Shown: piece by piece, positions 30,248 through 38,642 of the stretch
Numbering within the stretch: position 1 is the first letter of the stretch
How the letters are laid out: the number at the start of each line of letters is the position of its first letter
Assembly (NCBI RefSeq): GCF_024499015.1
Contig: NZ_CP098604.1
Location: forward strand, 2,976,001 to 3,040,000
Direction: 5' to 3'
Length of the DNA: 64,000 nt
Origin: Xanthomonas hortorum pv. pelargonii
GTDB lineage: Bacteria > Pseudomonadota > Gammaproteobacteria > Xanthomonadales > Xanthomonadaceae
Made by a program: the position numbers and the translations under genes
Notes under the pieces: generated by a model
What the model saw: only the letters and a program-made list of their open reading frames with translations
The model's database searches: none
What the model was told of the DNA's origin: nothing

Positions 30248-30679
30248 ATGCCCCGTCTTGCTGCCACTGCCTTGCTCGCCACGCTGTGCGCTTGCGCGCT
30301 GCCCGCCTGGGCCAGCGAATCGCTCAACACCCGTGCTGAAGTGCTCGCGGCCCTGGAGGCCGGCTATGACGTCAGCCTGACGACCGATCTCGCTCGCTGC
30401 ACGCCCGAAGAAGGCACCCCGGTCACCCAGACCCGTGGCGGCCGCCATATCGATGCCTATCGCATCACCGAGGACGGCACCGCCGCATTCTCCGGTTCGC
30501 ATTTCACCGTGGCCAATGACGGCAAGCCGATCCAGCAGTTCATGCGTTATCAGCTGCGCCCGGATGGCAGCGTGCGTTTCACCACCTACATGTACGACCT
30601 GCCGGGCCTGCAACAACGTGGCCCGGTGCTGGCCTATCAATGCACGATCAACCAGGGCATCCGCTTCCACGCCGATTGA
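30248..30679 (+). CDS. VirK-family secreted protein, paralog 1
   Basis: A 143-residue exported protein. The signal peptide ends at AWA-SESL. The mature part follows the VirK pattern: LNTRAEVLAALEAGYDVS, DLARC, GGRHIDAYRITEDGTAAFS, then MRYQLRPDGSVRF and LAYQCTINQGI. Two cysteines are conserved with paralog 2. Agrobacterium VirK and its relatives are virulence-region proteins of unknown activity. ATG 30248 is preceded by a GGAG-like site. Paralog 2 follows after 32 bases, indicating a small operon. Confidence 0.8.
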   Translation: MPRLAATALLATLCACALPAWASESLNTRAEVLAALEAGYDVSLTTDLARCTPEEGTPVTQTRGGRHIDAYRITEDGTAAFSGSHFTVANDGKPIQQFMRYQLRPDGSVRFTTYMYDLPGLQQRGPVLAYQCTINQGIRFHAD

Positions 30680-30711
30680 GTGCGTTTGCCCCCTCATTAC
30701 CGAGAAAGCAC

Positions 30712-31149
30712 ATGTCCTCACGTCTGTATTTTTCACTTGCTATCGCGGTGCTGTCAGCCAGCGCGGTTCCCGCATTCGCCACGCAATCGTTGAACACGCA
30801 AGCCAGCCTGATCGATGCGTTGGAGGCCGGCCGCAATGTGGCGGTGTCGGTTGATCTATCACGCTGCACGGCTGAAGCGGGCACTGCATCCAGTCGCAGC
30901 CGCGGTGGTGTGCGCATCGGCGCCTACCGTCTTACCGCGGACGGCACCCTGGCGTTTTCCGACACCCAGTTCATCGCTGCCAGCAGCGATGGCAGGCCGT
31001 TCCAGCAGTTCCAGCGCTACCAGGTGCTTGCCGACAACAGTGTGCGGCTGACCACCTACATGTACGACCTGCCGAGTCTGCAGCAACGCGGGGCACTGTT
31101 GGCGTATCAATGCACGATCAATCAGGGCATTCGCTTCCACGCGCACTGA
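30712..31149 (+). CDS. VirK-family secreted protein, paralog 2
   Basis: A 145-residue exported protein. The signal peptide ends near AFA-TQSL. It is a clear tandem duplicate of the preceding gene: both have SLNTxA at the mature start, the GG-x-x-IxAYR block, TTYMYDLP followed by LQQRG, and the C-terminal block AYQCTINQGIRFHA. ATG 30712 is chosen because the signal peptide begins there. An open frame extends 24 codons upstream into paralog 1. Function unknown; secretion through the type II system is possible but not shown. Confidence 0.8.
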   Translation: MSSRLYFSLAIAVLSASAVPAFATQSLNTQASLIDALEAGRNVAVSVDLSRCTAEAGTASSRSRGGVRIGAYRLTADGTLAFSDTQFIAASSDGRPFQQFQRYQVLADNSVRLTTYMYDLPSLQQRGALLAYQCTINQGIRFHAH

Positions 31150-31234
31150 ACACGCCGATGCGTTGCGCGATGCCACTTGAGCGAGTGGCATCGCGTCGAT
31201 GGTGCTACAGCATCAACGTACAACGTGGTGACGA

Positions 31235-32695
31235 CTACTGCACCGCGACCGCATCGGTGGCGCCGGATTGCCAACCGCCGCCCAACGCCTTGAAGGTGGC
31301 CACTGCACTGCGTGCCGCGTCGGTGCGTGCCTGCACCTGCGCATCGGAGGTACGCAGCAAGCTGTCGTCGGCATTCAAGACTTCGATCAGGCTGACCACG
31401 CCTTTCTCATAGGCCAGCGCCGATGCACCACGCGCCTTGCCGAGTGCATCCACGCCTTGCGATAGCACCGCTGCCTGCTGCTCGCGTTTGACCAGTGCGG
31501 TCAACGCATTTTCCACGTCTTCCGTGGCGCGCAACACGGCCAGGCGATACGCCGCCAGCTGCTCGGCTTCCTGACCCTTGGCCTGTGCGATCTGCGCATT
31601 GATGCGGCCGAAATCGAACAGCCGCCAGCGCAAACCCAGCACGCCGGCAGATTGGTTGGCATCGCTGGTGAACAGGTTGGCGCCGGAGATGGCGGTGGCG
31701 CTGCCGAGTAATCCGCTGAGCGAAAATTTCGGGTAGTACTCGGCCATTGCCACGCCGATGCGCGCGTTCGACGCTGCCAGCCGGCGCTCGGCAACGATCA
31801 GGTCCGGGCGGCGCCGCAGCAGGTCGCCGGGCGTGCCCGTTTCGGCAATGCGCGGTGCAAGCGGAATGGGTTTGCTGGTGGCCAGCTCTGCACGATGCGT
31901 CCCTGGCGCAACACCCAACATCACGTCCAGTGCATTCATTGCCGCGACCAGGCCGCTTTCGATACCGGGCACCGATGCCTGCGCCTGTGCAAGCGCGCCT
32001 TGTGCCTGGTGCAGCTGCAGCTCGGGGGCGAGTCCTTTGCCATGCAGCAGCGTCACCATGGACAGCAGGCCCTGTTGCGTGGCGACCTGGCGCTGCGCCA
32101 CCTCCAGGCGTGCCTGCAGGCCGCGGATGCTGATGTAGATGTCGGCGGTCTGCGCGGCCACTGCCAGCCTGGTGGCGGCTGCACCGGCTTCGCTGGCCTG
32201 ATAGTCGGCGAGTGCGGCCTGGCGCCCGCGACGCAGGCCGCCGAACAGATCCAGCTCCCAGCTCGCGCTCAGGTTGGCTTCGTAGGTGCTGGCATAGCGG
32301 TCGAAGTCGGGCGTGCTGCTGAGCATCTGGCCCAGCGGCGTTTCCAGTGACTGATAGGCGCGGGTCGCGTTGCCGCTGATGTTGCCCGAAGGCAGCAGTG
32401 CGGCCGTGGCAGCGGTCAGCCCGGCGCGGGCTTGAGTGACGCGGGCGCTGGCCTGGGCCAGGTCCAGGTTCTGCGCCAGCGCCTGGGTGACGTAGCGGCT
32501 CAGGTCCGGGTCGTCGAAACCGGTCCACCAGGTCGGTAGATCGGCCCGTGTGGCGGCCTGGCGCTGCTCGGCCGCTGCCTGGCCGAGATAGCGATCCGGC
32601 AGGGGCGCCGATGGGCGGGTGTACTCCGGGCCAACGGCGCAGCCTGCGGCAAGACTGGCGGCGATGAGCGCGGCAAGGGTGCGAAGTGACGACAT
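31235..32695 (-). CDS. RND efflux outer-membrane factor (NodT family lipoprotein)
   Basis: A 486-residue TolC-like outer-membrane channel. The N-terminus has a lipobox (LAASLAAGC, Cys19), then the NodT signature AVGPEYTRPSAPLPDRY. Two internally repeated outer-membrane-efflux halves follow, with long helices (NLDLAQASARVTQARA and the corresponding second half LAASNARIGVAMAEYYPKF). It is divergent from the TetR gene, with 90 bases between them holding a palindromic operator. It should form the third component with the adaptor and pump at 33.5-37.7 kb. Confidence 0.9.
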   Translation of the reverse strand: MSSLRTLAALIAASLAAGCAVGPEYTRPSAPLPDRYLGQAAAEQRQAATRADLPTWWTGFDDPDLSRYVTQALAQNLDLAQASARVTQARAGLTAATAALLPSGNISGNATRAYQSLETPLGQMLSSTPDFDRYASTYEANLSASWELDLFGGLRRGRQAALADYQASEAGAAATRLAVAAQTADIYISIRGLQARLEVAQRQVATQQGLLSMVTLLHGKGLAPELQLHQAQGALAQAQASVPGIESGLVAAMNALDVMLGVAPGTHRAELATSKPIPLAPRIAETGTPGDLLRRRPDLIVAERRLAASNARIGVAMAEYYPKFSLSGLLGSATAISGANLFTSDANQSAGVLGLRWRLFDFGRINAQIAQAKGQEAEQLAAYRLAVLRATEDVENALTALVKREQQAAVLSQGVDALGKARGASALAYEKGVVSLIEVLNADDSLLRTSDAQVQARTDAARSAVATFKALGGGWQSGATDAVAVQ

Positions 32696-32724
32696 GACGG
32701 TACCGACGAAGGCAATGGCGGGCT

Positions 32725-32748
32725 GTGACTATAATACGAAACGGTCAC
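32725..32748. promoter_or_regulatory. Putative TetR operator 1
   Basis: A 24-base site with inverted ends GTGAC and GTCAC. It shares GTGACTAT at the left and GGTCAC at the right, with identical spacing, with the site at 33413. It overlaps TATAAT, a likely -10 box, in the divergent region between the outer-membrane factor and tetR genes. This fits repression of both directions. The assignment is inferred from symmetry and repetition only. Confidence 0.65.
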
Positions 32749-32785
32749 TTTTGTGCAGATTGTGTTTGAGCGCTAAGCTGTCGGT

Positions 32786-33403
32786 ATGAGCAAAGCATCC
32801 AGCTATCCCGTTTCAGGCCGTGGTCCGGCCGACCACGATGTGCGCGACCAGATCGTGGCAGCGGCAACCGAGCACTTCAGCCGCTACGGCTACGAGAAGA
32901 CGGCCGTGTCCGATCTGGCCAAGGCGATCGGGTTCTCCAAGGCCTACATCTACAAGTTCTTCGAATCCAAGCAGGCCATCGGCGAGATGATCTGCAGCAA
33001 CTGCCTGCGCGAGATCGAGACCGAGGTGCGCGCGGCGGTGGACGAGGCCGAGCAGCCGCCCGAGAAGCTGCGGCGGCTGTTCAAGGTGATCATTGAGGCC
33101 AGCCTCCGCTTGTTTTTCCAGGATCGCAAGCTGTATGAGATTGCGACCTCGGCGGCGACCGAGCGCTGGCAGTCGGTGATCGCTTACGAGGTGCGCATCC
33201 ATAAAGTGCTGCAGGACGTGCTGCAGCAAGGCCGGCAAAGTGGCGATTTCGAGCGCAAGACGCCACTGGACGAAGCCACCCAGGCGATCTATGTGGTGAT
33301 GCGCCCGTACATGAATCCGCTGCTGCTGCAGCACAGCCTGGAGCATGCCGACGAGGTGCCGCTGCTGCTGTCGGGTCTGGTGTTGCGGAGCCTTTCGCCC
33401 TGA
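32786..33403 (+). CDS. TetR-family regulator of the RND efflux system
   Basis: A 205-residue repressor. The helix-turn-helix lies in residues 30-65: AATEHFSRYGYEKTAVSDLA followed by KAIGFSKAYIYKFFESKQ. The C-terminal ligand-binding part is helical (LRRLFKVIIEASLRLFFQDR). It lies between the divergent outer-membrane factor gene and the adaptor gene, and two copies of a 24-base palindrome flank it. It probably represses itself and both sides and is released by an efflux substrate. The length is normal for the family. Confidence 0.9.
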   Translation: MSKASSYPVSGRGPADHDVRDQIVAAATEHFSRYGYEKTAVSDLAKAIGFSKAYIYKFFESKQAIGEMICSNCLREIETEVRAAVDEAEQPPEKLRRLFKVIIEASLRLFFQDRKLYEIATSAATERWQSVIAYEVRIHKVLQDVLQQGRQSGDFERKTPLDEATQAIYVVMRPYMNPLLLQHSLEHADEVPLLLSGLVLRSLSP

Positions 33404-33412
33404 AAGTCGATA

Positions 33413-33436
33413 GTGACTATTGACTGATATGGTCAC
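33413..33436. promoter_or_regulatory. Putative TetR operator 2
   Basis: A second 24-base site with the same outer sequences (GTGACTAT at the left, GGTCAC at the right) and the same spacing as site 1, ten bases after the tetR stop and 45 bases before the adaptor gene. It suggests a second regulated promoter for the adaptor-pump pair. Confidence 0.62.
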
Positions 33437-33480
33437 AAGTCTCAAGATGCGAGCCTTCAACAGCACGCACTGGGATTTCC

Positions 33481-34629
33481 ATGCTTCGCCGCCGCCTCGT
33501 TATCTCCACCTTCCTGTGTGCGCTGCCGCTGGCATTGATCGCCTGCGGCGAGGCGCCGCCGCCCGACCCCCGCACTGCGACCCCGCTGGTGCGCGTGGCC
33601 ACCGTCGAAGAGGCCGGTACGGCAGCGCGCAGCTTCTCCGGCACGGTCGCCGCGCGGGTGCAGAGTGATCTGGGCTTTCGGGTCTCCGGCAAGGTGCTGG
33701 AGCGGCTGGTCGATACCGGCCAGCGGGTCACGCGCGGGCAGCCGTTGCTGCGGATCGACCCGGTCGATCTCCAGCTCGCCGCACGCGCGCAGCAGGACGC
33801 GGTGGCAGCCGCGCAGGCACGCGCGCAGCAGACTGCCGACGATGAGGCGCGCTACCGCGATCTGCGTGGCACCGGCGCCATCTCCGCCTCCGCCTACGAC
33901 CAGATCAAGGCCGCAGCGGATGCCGCCAAGGCGCAGCTGAGCGCGGCCCAGGCGCAGGCCGAGGTGGCCCGCAATTCCAAGCGCTACAGCGATCTGTTGG
34001 CCGACGCCGACGGCGTGGTGATGGAAACACTGGTCGAACCAGGGCAGGTCGTGGCCGCCGGCCAGCCGGTGGTGCGGCTGGCGCATGCCGGGCGCCGCGA
34101 GGCGATCGTGCAGCTGCCGGAAACATTGCGCCCGCCGGTTGGCTCGGTCGCGCAGGCCACGCTGTTCGGCAATGCAGGCGTCACGGTGCCGGCCACGCTG
34201 CGTCAGCTGTCCGACAGCGCAGACCGGCTGACCCGCACCTTCGAGGCGCGCTACGTGCTCGACGGCGCATTGGCCGATGCCCCGCTGGGCACTACCGTCA
34301 GCATCCGCATTGCCGACGGCCCGGCCGCCAGCACGCAGGCCGGCCTGCAGGTGCCGCTGGCCGCGCTGTTCGATGCGGGCAAGGGGACGGGCGTGTGGGT
34401 GATTGCCGGCAACCCGGCCAAGGTGAGCTGGCGGCCGGTGACGGTGCTGGGCCTGGACGACGACCATGCCAACGTGGCCGGCAAGCTGGCGCGTGGCGAG
34501 CGCATCGTTGCGCTGGGTGCGCACCTGTTGCGCGAAGGTGAGCAGGTGCGGGTAGCCAACACGATTGCGCCTGCCAGTGGCGCGACCAATGCTACCAAGA
34601 CCGCGAGCGCGGCAGGAGCGCAGCCGTGA
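33481..34629 (+). CDS. RND efflux periplasmic adaptor (membrane fusion protein)
   Basis: A 382-residue lipoprotein adaptor. The signal peptide with lipobox LALIACGEAPP gives lipidation at about Cys21. The barrel-sandwich start is ARVQSDLGFRVSGKVLERLV followed by DTGQRVTRGQPLLRIDP. The helical hairpin (AARAQQDAVAAAQARAQQTA) and the matching second lipoyl half DADGVVMETLVEPGQVVAAG come next. It bridges the pump and the outer-membrane factor. Its last bases overlap the pump start (ATGA-type overlap, four bases), so the two are coupled. Confidence 0.92.
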   Translation: MLRRRLVISTFLCALPLALIACGEAPPPDPRTATPLVRVATVEEAGTAARSFSGTVAARVQSDLGFRVSGKVLERLVDTGQRVTRGQPLLRIDPVDLQLAARAQQDAVAAAQARAQQTADDEARYRDLRGTGAISASAYDQIKAAADAAKAQLSAAQAQAEVARNSKRYSDLLADADGVVMETLVEPGQVVAAGQPVVRLAHAGRREAIVQLPETLRPPVGSVAQATLFGNAGVTVPATLRQLSDSADRLTRTFEARYVLDGALADAPLGTTVSIRIADGPAASTQAGLQVPLAALFDAGKGTGVWVIAGNPAKVSWRPVTVLGLDDDHANVAGKLARGERIVALGAHLLREGEQVRVANTIAPASGATNATKTASAAGAQP

Positions 34630-37600
34630 GCGAGGGCCGCTTCAATCTCTCGGCGCTCGCGGTGCGCGAGCGCTCCATTACGCTGTTCCTGATCTTTCTG
34701 ATTTCGTTGGCCGGCCTGGTCGCGTTCCTCAAGCTTGGCCGTGCGGAGGACCCGGCATTCACGGTCAAGGTGATGACCATCATCACTGCCTGGCCGGGCG
34801 CAACGCCGCAGGAAATGCAGGACCAGGTCGCCGAAAAACTCGAAAAGCGCCTGCAGGAACTGCGCTGGTACGACCGCAGCGAAACCTATACGCGCCCCGG
34901 TCTTGCGTTTACGACGTTGACGTTGCTGGACAGCACACCGCCCAGCCAGGTGCAGGAGCAGTTCTATCAGGCGCGCAAGAAGGTGGGCGATGAAGTCGGC
35001 AACCTGCCGGCCGGCGTGATCGGGCCGATGGTCAACGACGAATATGCCGACGTCACCTTTGCGCTGTTCGCGTTGAAGGCCAAGGGCGAGCCGCAACGCT
35101 TGCTCGCACGCGATGTGGAAAGCCTGCGCCAGCGCATGTTGCACGTGCCGGGCGTCAAGAAGGTCAACATCATCGGCGAGCAGCCTGAGCGCATCTTTGT
35201 CGAGTTCTCGCACGAACGTCTGGCTACGCTGGGCGTCGGTCCGCAGGAGGTGTTTGCCGCGCTCAATGCGCAAAACGCCTTGAATGCGGCAGGTTCGGTG
35301 GAAACGCGTGGGCCGCAGGTGTTCATTCGCCTGGACGGCGCGCTCGACAGTTTGCAGAAAATTCGCGACACCCCGCTGGTGGTGCAGGGCCGCACCTTGA
35401 AGCTGTCGGATATCGCCAGCGTCAAACGTGGTTATGAAGATCCGTCCACTTTCATGATCCGCAGTGGCGGCGAGCCGGCGTTGCTGCTGGGCATCATCAT
35501 GCGCGATGGCTGGAACGGCCTGGAGTTGGGCAAATCGCTGGATAGCGAAGTGGGCGCGATCAATGCCGAGCTGCCGCTGGGCATGCGCCTGAGCAAGGTC
35601 ACCGACCAGGCGGTCAACATCGACGCGTCGGTGGGCGAGTTCATGACCAAGTTCTTCGTCGCGCTGCTGGTGGTGATGCTGGTGTGCTTCGTCAGCATGG
35701 GCTGGCGCGTGGGTATCGTGGTGGCAGCCGCGGTGCCGCTGACGCTGGCGGCGGTGTTCGTGGTGATGCTGGCCACCGGCAAGAATTTTGACCGCATCAC
35801 GCTGGGCTCGTTGATCCTGGCGCTGGGGCTGTTGGTGGACGACGCCATCATCGCCATCGAGATGATGGTGGTGAAAATGGAGGAGGGCTACAGCCGCGTC
35901 GCCGCATCGGCCTATGCGTGGAGCCATACCGCCGCGCCGATGTTGTCCGGCACGTTGGTGACTGCAGTGGGCTTCATGCCGAACGGCTTTGCCGCTTCCA
36001 CTGCCGGCGAATACACCAGCAACATGTTCTGGATCGTGGGGATCGCGTTGATCGTCTCGTGGGTGGTGGCCGTGGTGTTCACGCCTTACCTTGGCGTCAA
36101 GATGCTGCCCGACCTGAAGAAGATCGAAGGCGGCCACGCCGCGATGTACGACACGCCGCGCTACAACCGCTTCCGCAATGCGCTCGCACGCGTCATCGCA
36201 CGCAAGTGGCTGGTCGCCGGCTCGGTGATCGGGTTGTTTGTCCTGGCCATCCTTGGCATGGGCATCGTCAAGAAGCAGTTCTTTCCGATCTCCGATCGCC
36301 CCGAAGTCTTGGTCGAAGTACAACTGCCGTACGGCACCTCGATCACCCAGACCAGTGCCGCTACCGCCAAGCTGGAAGCCTGGCTTGCCAAGCAGGACGA
36401 AGCGAAGATTGTGACCGCGTATATCGGGCAGGGCGCGCCGCGCTTCTTCCTGGCAATGGGCCCGGAGTTGCCGGATCCGTCATTTGCCAAGATCGTGGTG
36501 CGCACCGACAACCCGCACGAACGCGATGCATTGAAGCTGCGCATGCGCAAGGCCGTCTCCGAAGGCCTGGCACCGGAGGCGCGCGTGCGTGTGACGCAAC
36601 TGACCTTCGGCCCGTACTCGCAATTTCCGGTGGCGTACCGTGTCAGTGGTGCCGACCCGCAGGTGTTGCGCGGTATCGCCGCGCAGGTCAAGCAGGTCCT
36701 GCAGGACAGCCCGATGCTGCGCACCGTCAACACCGACTGGGGCACCCGCACACCAACGCTGCATTTCACTCTGGAGCAGGATCGTCTGCAGGCAGTGGGG
36801 CTGACCTCGACCGCAGTCGCTCAGCAGCTGCAGTTCCTGCTCAGCGGTGTGCCGATCACGCTGGTGCGCGAAGATATTCGCAGCGTGCAGGTGGTGGCGC
36901 GTTCGGCCGGCGAGACGCGTTTTGATCCGGCACGCATCGCCGATTTCACCCTGGCCGGCGCCAATGGCCAACGCGTGCCGCTGTCGCAGGTGGGCAGCGT
37001 GGATGTGCGGATGGAAGAGCCGATCCTGCGGCGCCGCGATCGTGTGCCGACGATCACGGTGGGCGGCGATGTCGACGACCAACTGCAGCCGCCGGATGTC
37101 TCGGCTGCGATCACCAAGCAGTTGCAGCCGATCATCGACAAACTGCCCAGCGGATATCAGATCAAGGAGGCCGGTTCCATCGAGGAGTCCGGCAAGGCGA
37201 CTGCCGCGATGCTGCCGTTGTTCCCGATCATGCTGGCGGTCACCTTGATCATCATCATCCTGCAAGTGCGGTCGATGTCGGCGATGGTGATGGTGTTCCT
37301 GACCAGCCCGCTGGGGCTGATCGGCGTGGTGCCCACCTTGATCCTGTTCCAGCAACCGTTCGGCATCAATGCACTGGTGGGCTTGATTGCGCTCTCGGGC
37401 ATCTTGATGCGCAACACGCTGATCCTGATCGGGCAGATTCATCACAACGAGGCCGAAGGGCTGGACCCGTTCCACGCCTTGGTGGAAGCCACCGTGCAGC
37501 GTGCCAGGCCGGTGATCCTGACCGCGCTGGCCGCGATTCTGGCGTTCATCCCGCTCACGCACTCGGTGTTCTGGGGCACGCTGGCCTACACGCTGATCGG

Positions 37601-37715
37601 CGGCACGCTGGCCGGCACGATTTTGACCCTGGTGTTTCTGCCGGCGATGTATTCGATCTGGTTCAAGATCCGGCCGGAGAACAGCGGCGCGCCGACGTCT
37701 GCCAAGCACGCATGA
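34626..37715 (+). CDS. RND efflux pump, inner-membrane permease
   Basis: A 1029-residue proton-driven pump of the AcrB/MdtF superfamily. The N-terminal membrane segment ERSITLFLIFLISLAGLVAF is followed by porter domains. The proton relay motif in the fourth membrane helix is present as LGLLVDDAIIAIE (Asp-Asp). The C-terminal half repeats the plan, with LIALSGILMRNTLILI and the final membrane segments. The start codon is GTG, overlapping the adaptor stop. The shorter loops and motif pattern fit the heavy-metal/drug 'MMPL-like' subgroup of small-molecule RND pumps rather than AcrB itself; substrate unknown. Confidence 0.92.
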   Translation: MSEGRFNLSALAVRERSITLFLIFLISLAGLVAFLKLGRAEDPAFTVKVMTIITAWPGATPQEMQDQVAEKLEKRLQELRWYDRSETYTRPGLAFTTLTLLDSTPPSQVQEQFYQARKKVGDEVGNLPAGVIGPMVNDEYADVTFALFALKAKGEPQRLLARDVESLRQRMLHVPGVKKVNIIGEQPERIFVEFSHERLATLGVGPQEVFAALNAQNALNAAGSVETRGPQVFIRLDGALDSLQKIRDTPLVVQGRTLKLSDIASVKRGYEDPSTFMIRSGGEPALLLGIIMRDGWNGLELGKSLDSEVGAINAELPLGMRLSKVTDQAVNIDASVGEFMTKFFVALLVVMLVCFVSMGWRVGIVVAAAVPLTLAAVFVVMLATGKNFDRITLGSLILALGLLVDDAIIAIEMMVVKMEEGYSRVAASAYAWSHTAAPMLSGTLVTAVGFMPNGFAASTAGEYTSNMFWIVGIALIVSWVVAVVFTPYLGVKMLPDLKKIEGGHAAMYDTPRYNRFRNALARVIARKWLVAGSVIGLFVLAILGMGIVKKQFFPISDRPEVLVEVQLPYGTSITQTSAATAKLEAWLAKQDEAKIVTAYIGQGAPRFFLAMGPELPDPSFAKIVVRTDNPHERDALKLRMRKAVSEGLAPEARVRVTQLTFGPYSQFPVAYRVSGADPQVLRGIAAQVKQVLQDSPMLRTVNTDWGTRTPTLHFTLEQDRLQAVGLTSTAVAQQLQFLLSGVPITLVREDIRSVQVVARSAGETRFDPARIADFTLAGANGQRVPLSQVGSVDVRMEEPILRRRDRVPTITVGGDVDDQLQPPDVSAAITKQLQPIIDKLPSGYQIKEAGSIEESGKATAAMLPLFPIMLAVTLIIIILQVRSMSAMVMVFLTSPLGLIGVVPTLILFQQPFGINALVGLIALSGILMRNTLILIGQIHHNEAEGLDPFHALVEATVQRARPVILTALAAILAFIPLTHSVFWGTLAYTLIGGTLAGTILTLVFLPAMYSIWFKIRPENSGAPTSAKHA

Positions 37716-37990
37716 GCTGGGTCTGCGACGGTGGCGAGAGCCCCGTCGCAGAGATCGCGTGGCAGTGTCGCTCGCGCGATTCCCACTCCACTGCCATTGC
37801 AGCGTTGCAGCGGCGCGGTGTCTCAGCGGATTGACCGAGCTTCCGTCCGAAGGCCAGGGCCGGCACGCGTCGGGGGAGGTTCCCGGCTTCGGTCGCAGTG
37901 CAGGCCCGAATCCCGCCCGGACAGCCGCCGATTCACCCAGAACGGCCGTGTGGCCTCACAATAGGCGGCCAGTTCCCAACCGATGTCGCC

Positions 37991-38323
37991 ATGCGCAAGA
38001 CCTACCAGCTCAACCTCGAAGGCAAGAACCGCGATCGTCTGCTGGAGTCCAGCAAGAACGATATCCGCAAGTACATCCGCCGCGAGCGCCGCAAGGACTT
38101 GCCGGAAGGCGCGGATTATTGGGACTTCGACATGCGCTTCGGGGTGGACGAGGCCAGCGCCGCGCCGCTGCCGCCGGCCGAGCTGATCCGCTCGATCAAT
38201 GCGCTCACCAGCGAAGGTGGCGAGCAGTTCTTCGTGGAAATCCTGCGCAAGCCCGGCAAGCGCATCCCGCGCGTGGATGGCGATAGCGGCATGGGCGGCG
38301 AGCTGGATTTCGAGCAGGACTGA
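37991..38323 (+). CDS. Small conserved hypothetical protein (DUF6172-like)
   Basis: A 110-residue basic/acidic cytoplasmic protein beginning MRKTYQLNLEGKNRDRLLES. The segment NDIRKYIRRERRKDLPEGAD and the middle part YWDFDMRFG are typical of the DUF6172 group, as I recall it. Function unknown. No signal peptide or membrane segment. It is monocistronic, lying between the pump gene and the convergent helicase gene. Confidence 0.7.
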   Translation: MRKTYQLNLEGKNRDRLLESSKNDIRKYIRRERRKDLPEGADYWDFDMRFGVDEASAAPLPPAELIRSINALTSEGGEQFFVEILRKPGKRIPRVDGDSGMGGELDFEQD

Positions 38324-38642
38324 GTCTTTGCCGCATAGACGTGGCGGTGGATTGCCGCTGCGTTGGCAAGGTTTTGCTTGGGTGTGATCAGCAACGCGGG
38401 TGGCCGTCGCCGCGTGTTGCCTCAGCGGATCTAAAGACAGATCGCGTGGTTTACAAGAGGCACGTGTTTGGCAGCAGATGTCTGCTCAGTGCGAAGTCGT
38501 AACGCGCAACGCGCCAAGAGTGCACAAAACGGGTATTGACGCGTGCTGGACGCTGCCCGGCCTGCGCATGTGCTGCGTGTCTAAGCGCGGTTCCCGCGCC
38601 TTGTTCGCGTGACGACGGCGCGTTACACGTAACTCCCCGCTC
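38324..38642. other. Intergenic region, no feature recognised
   Basis: About 320 bases between two convergent genes. No convincing gene, repeat or strong terminator was recognised. Confidence 0.4.
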
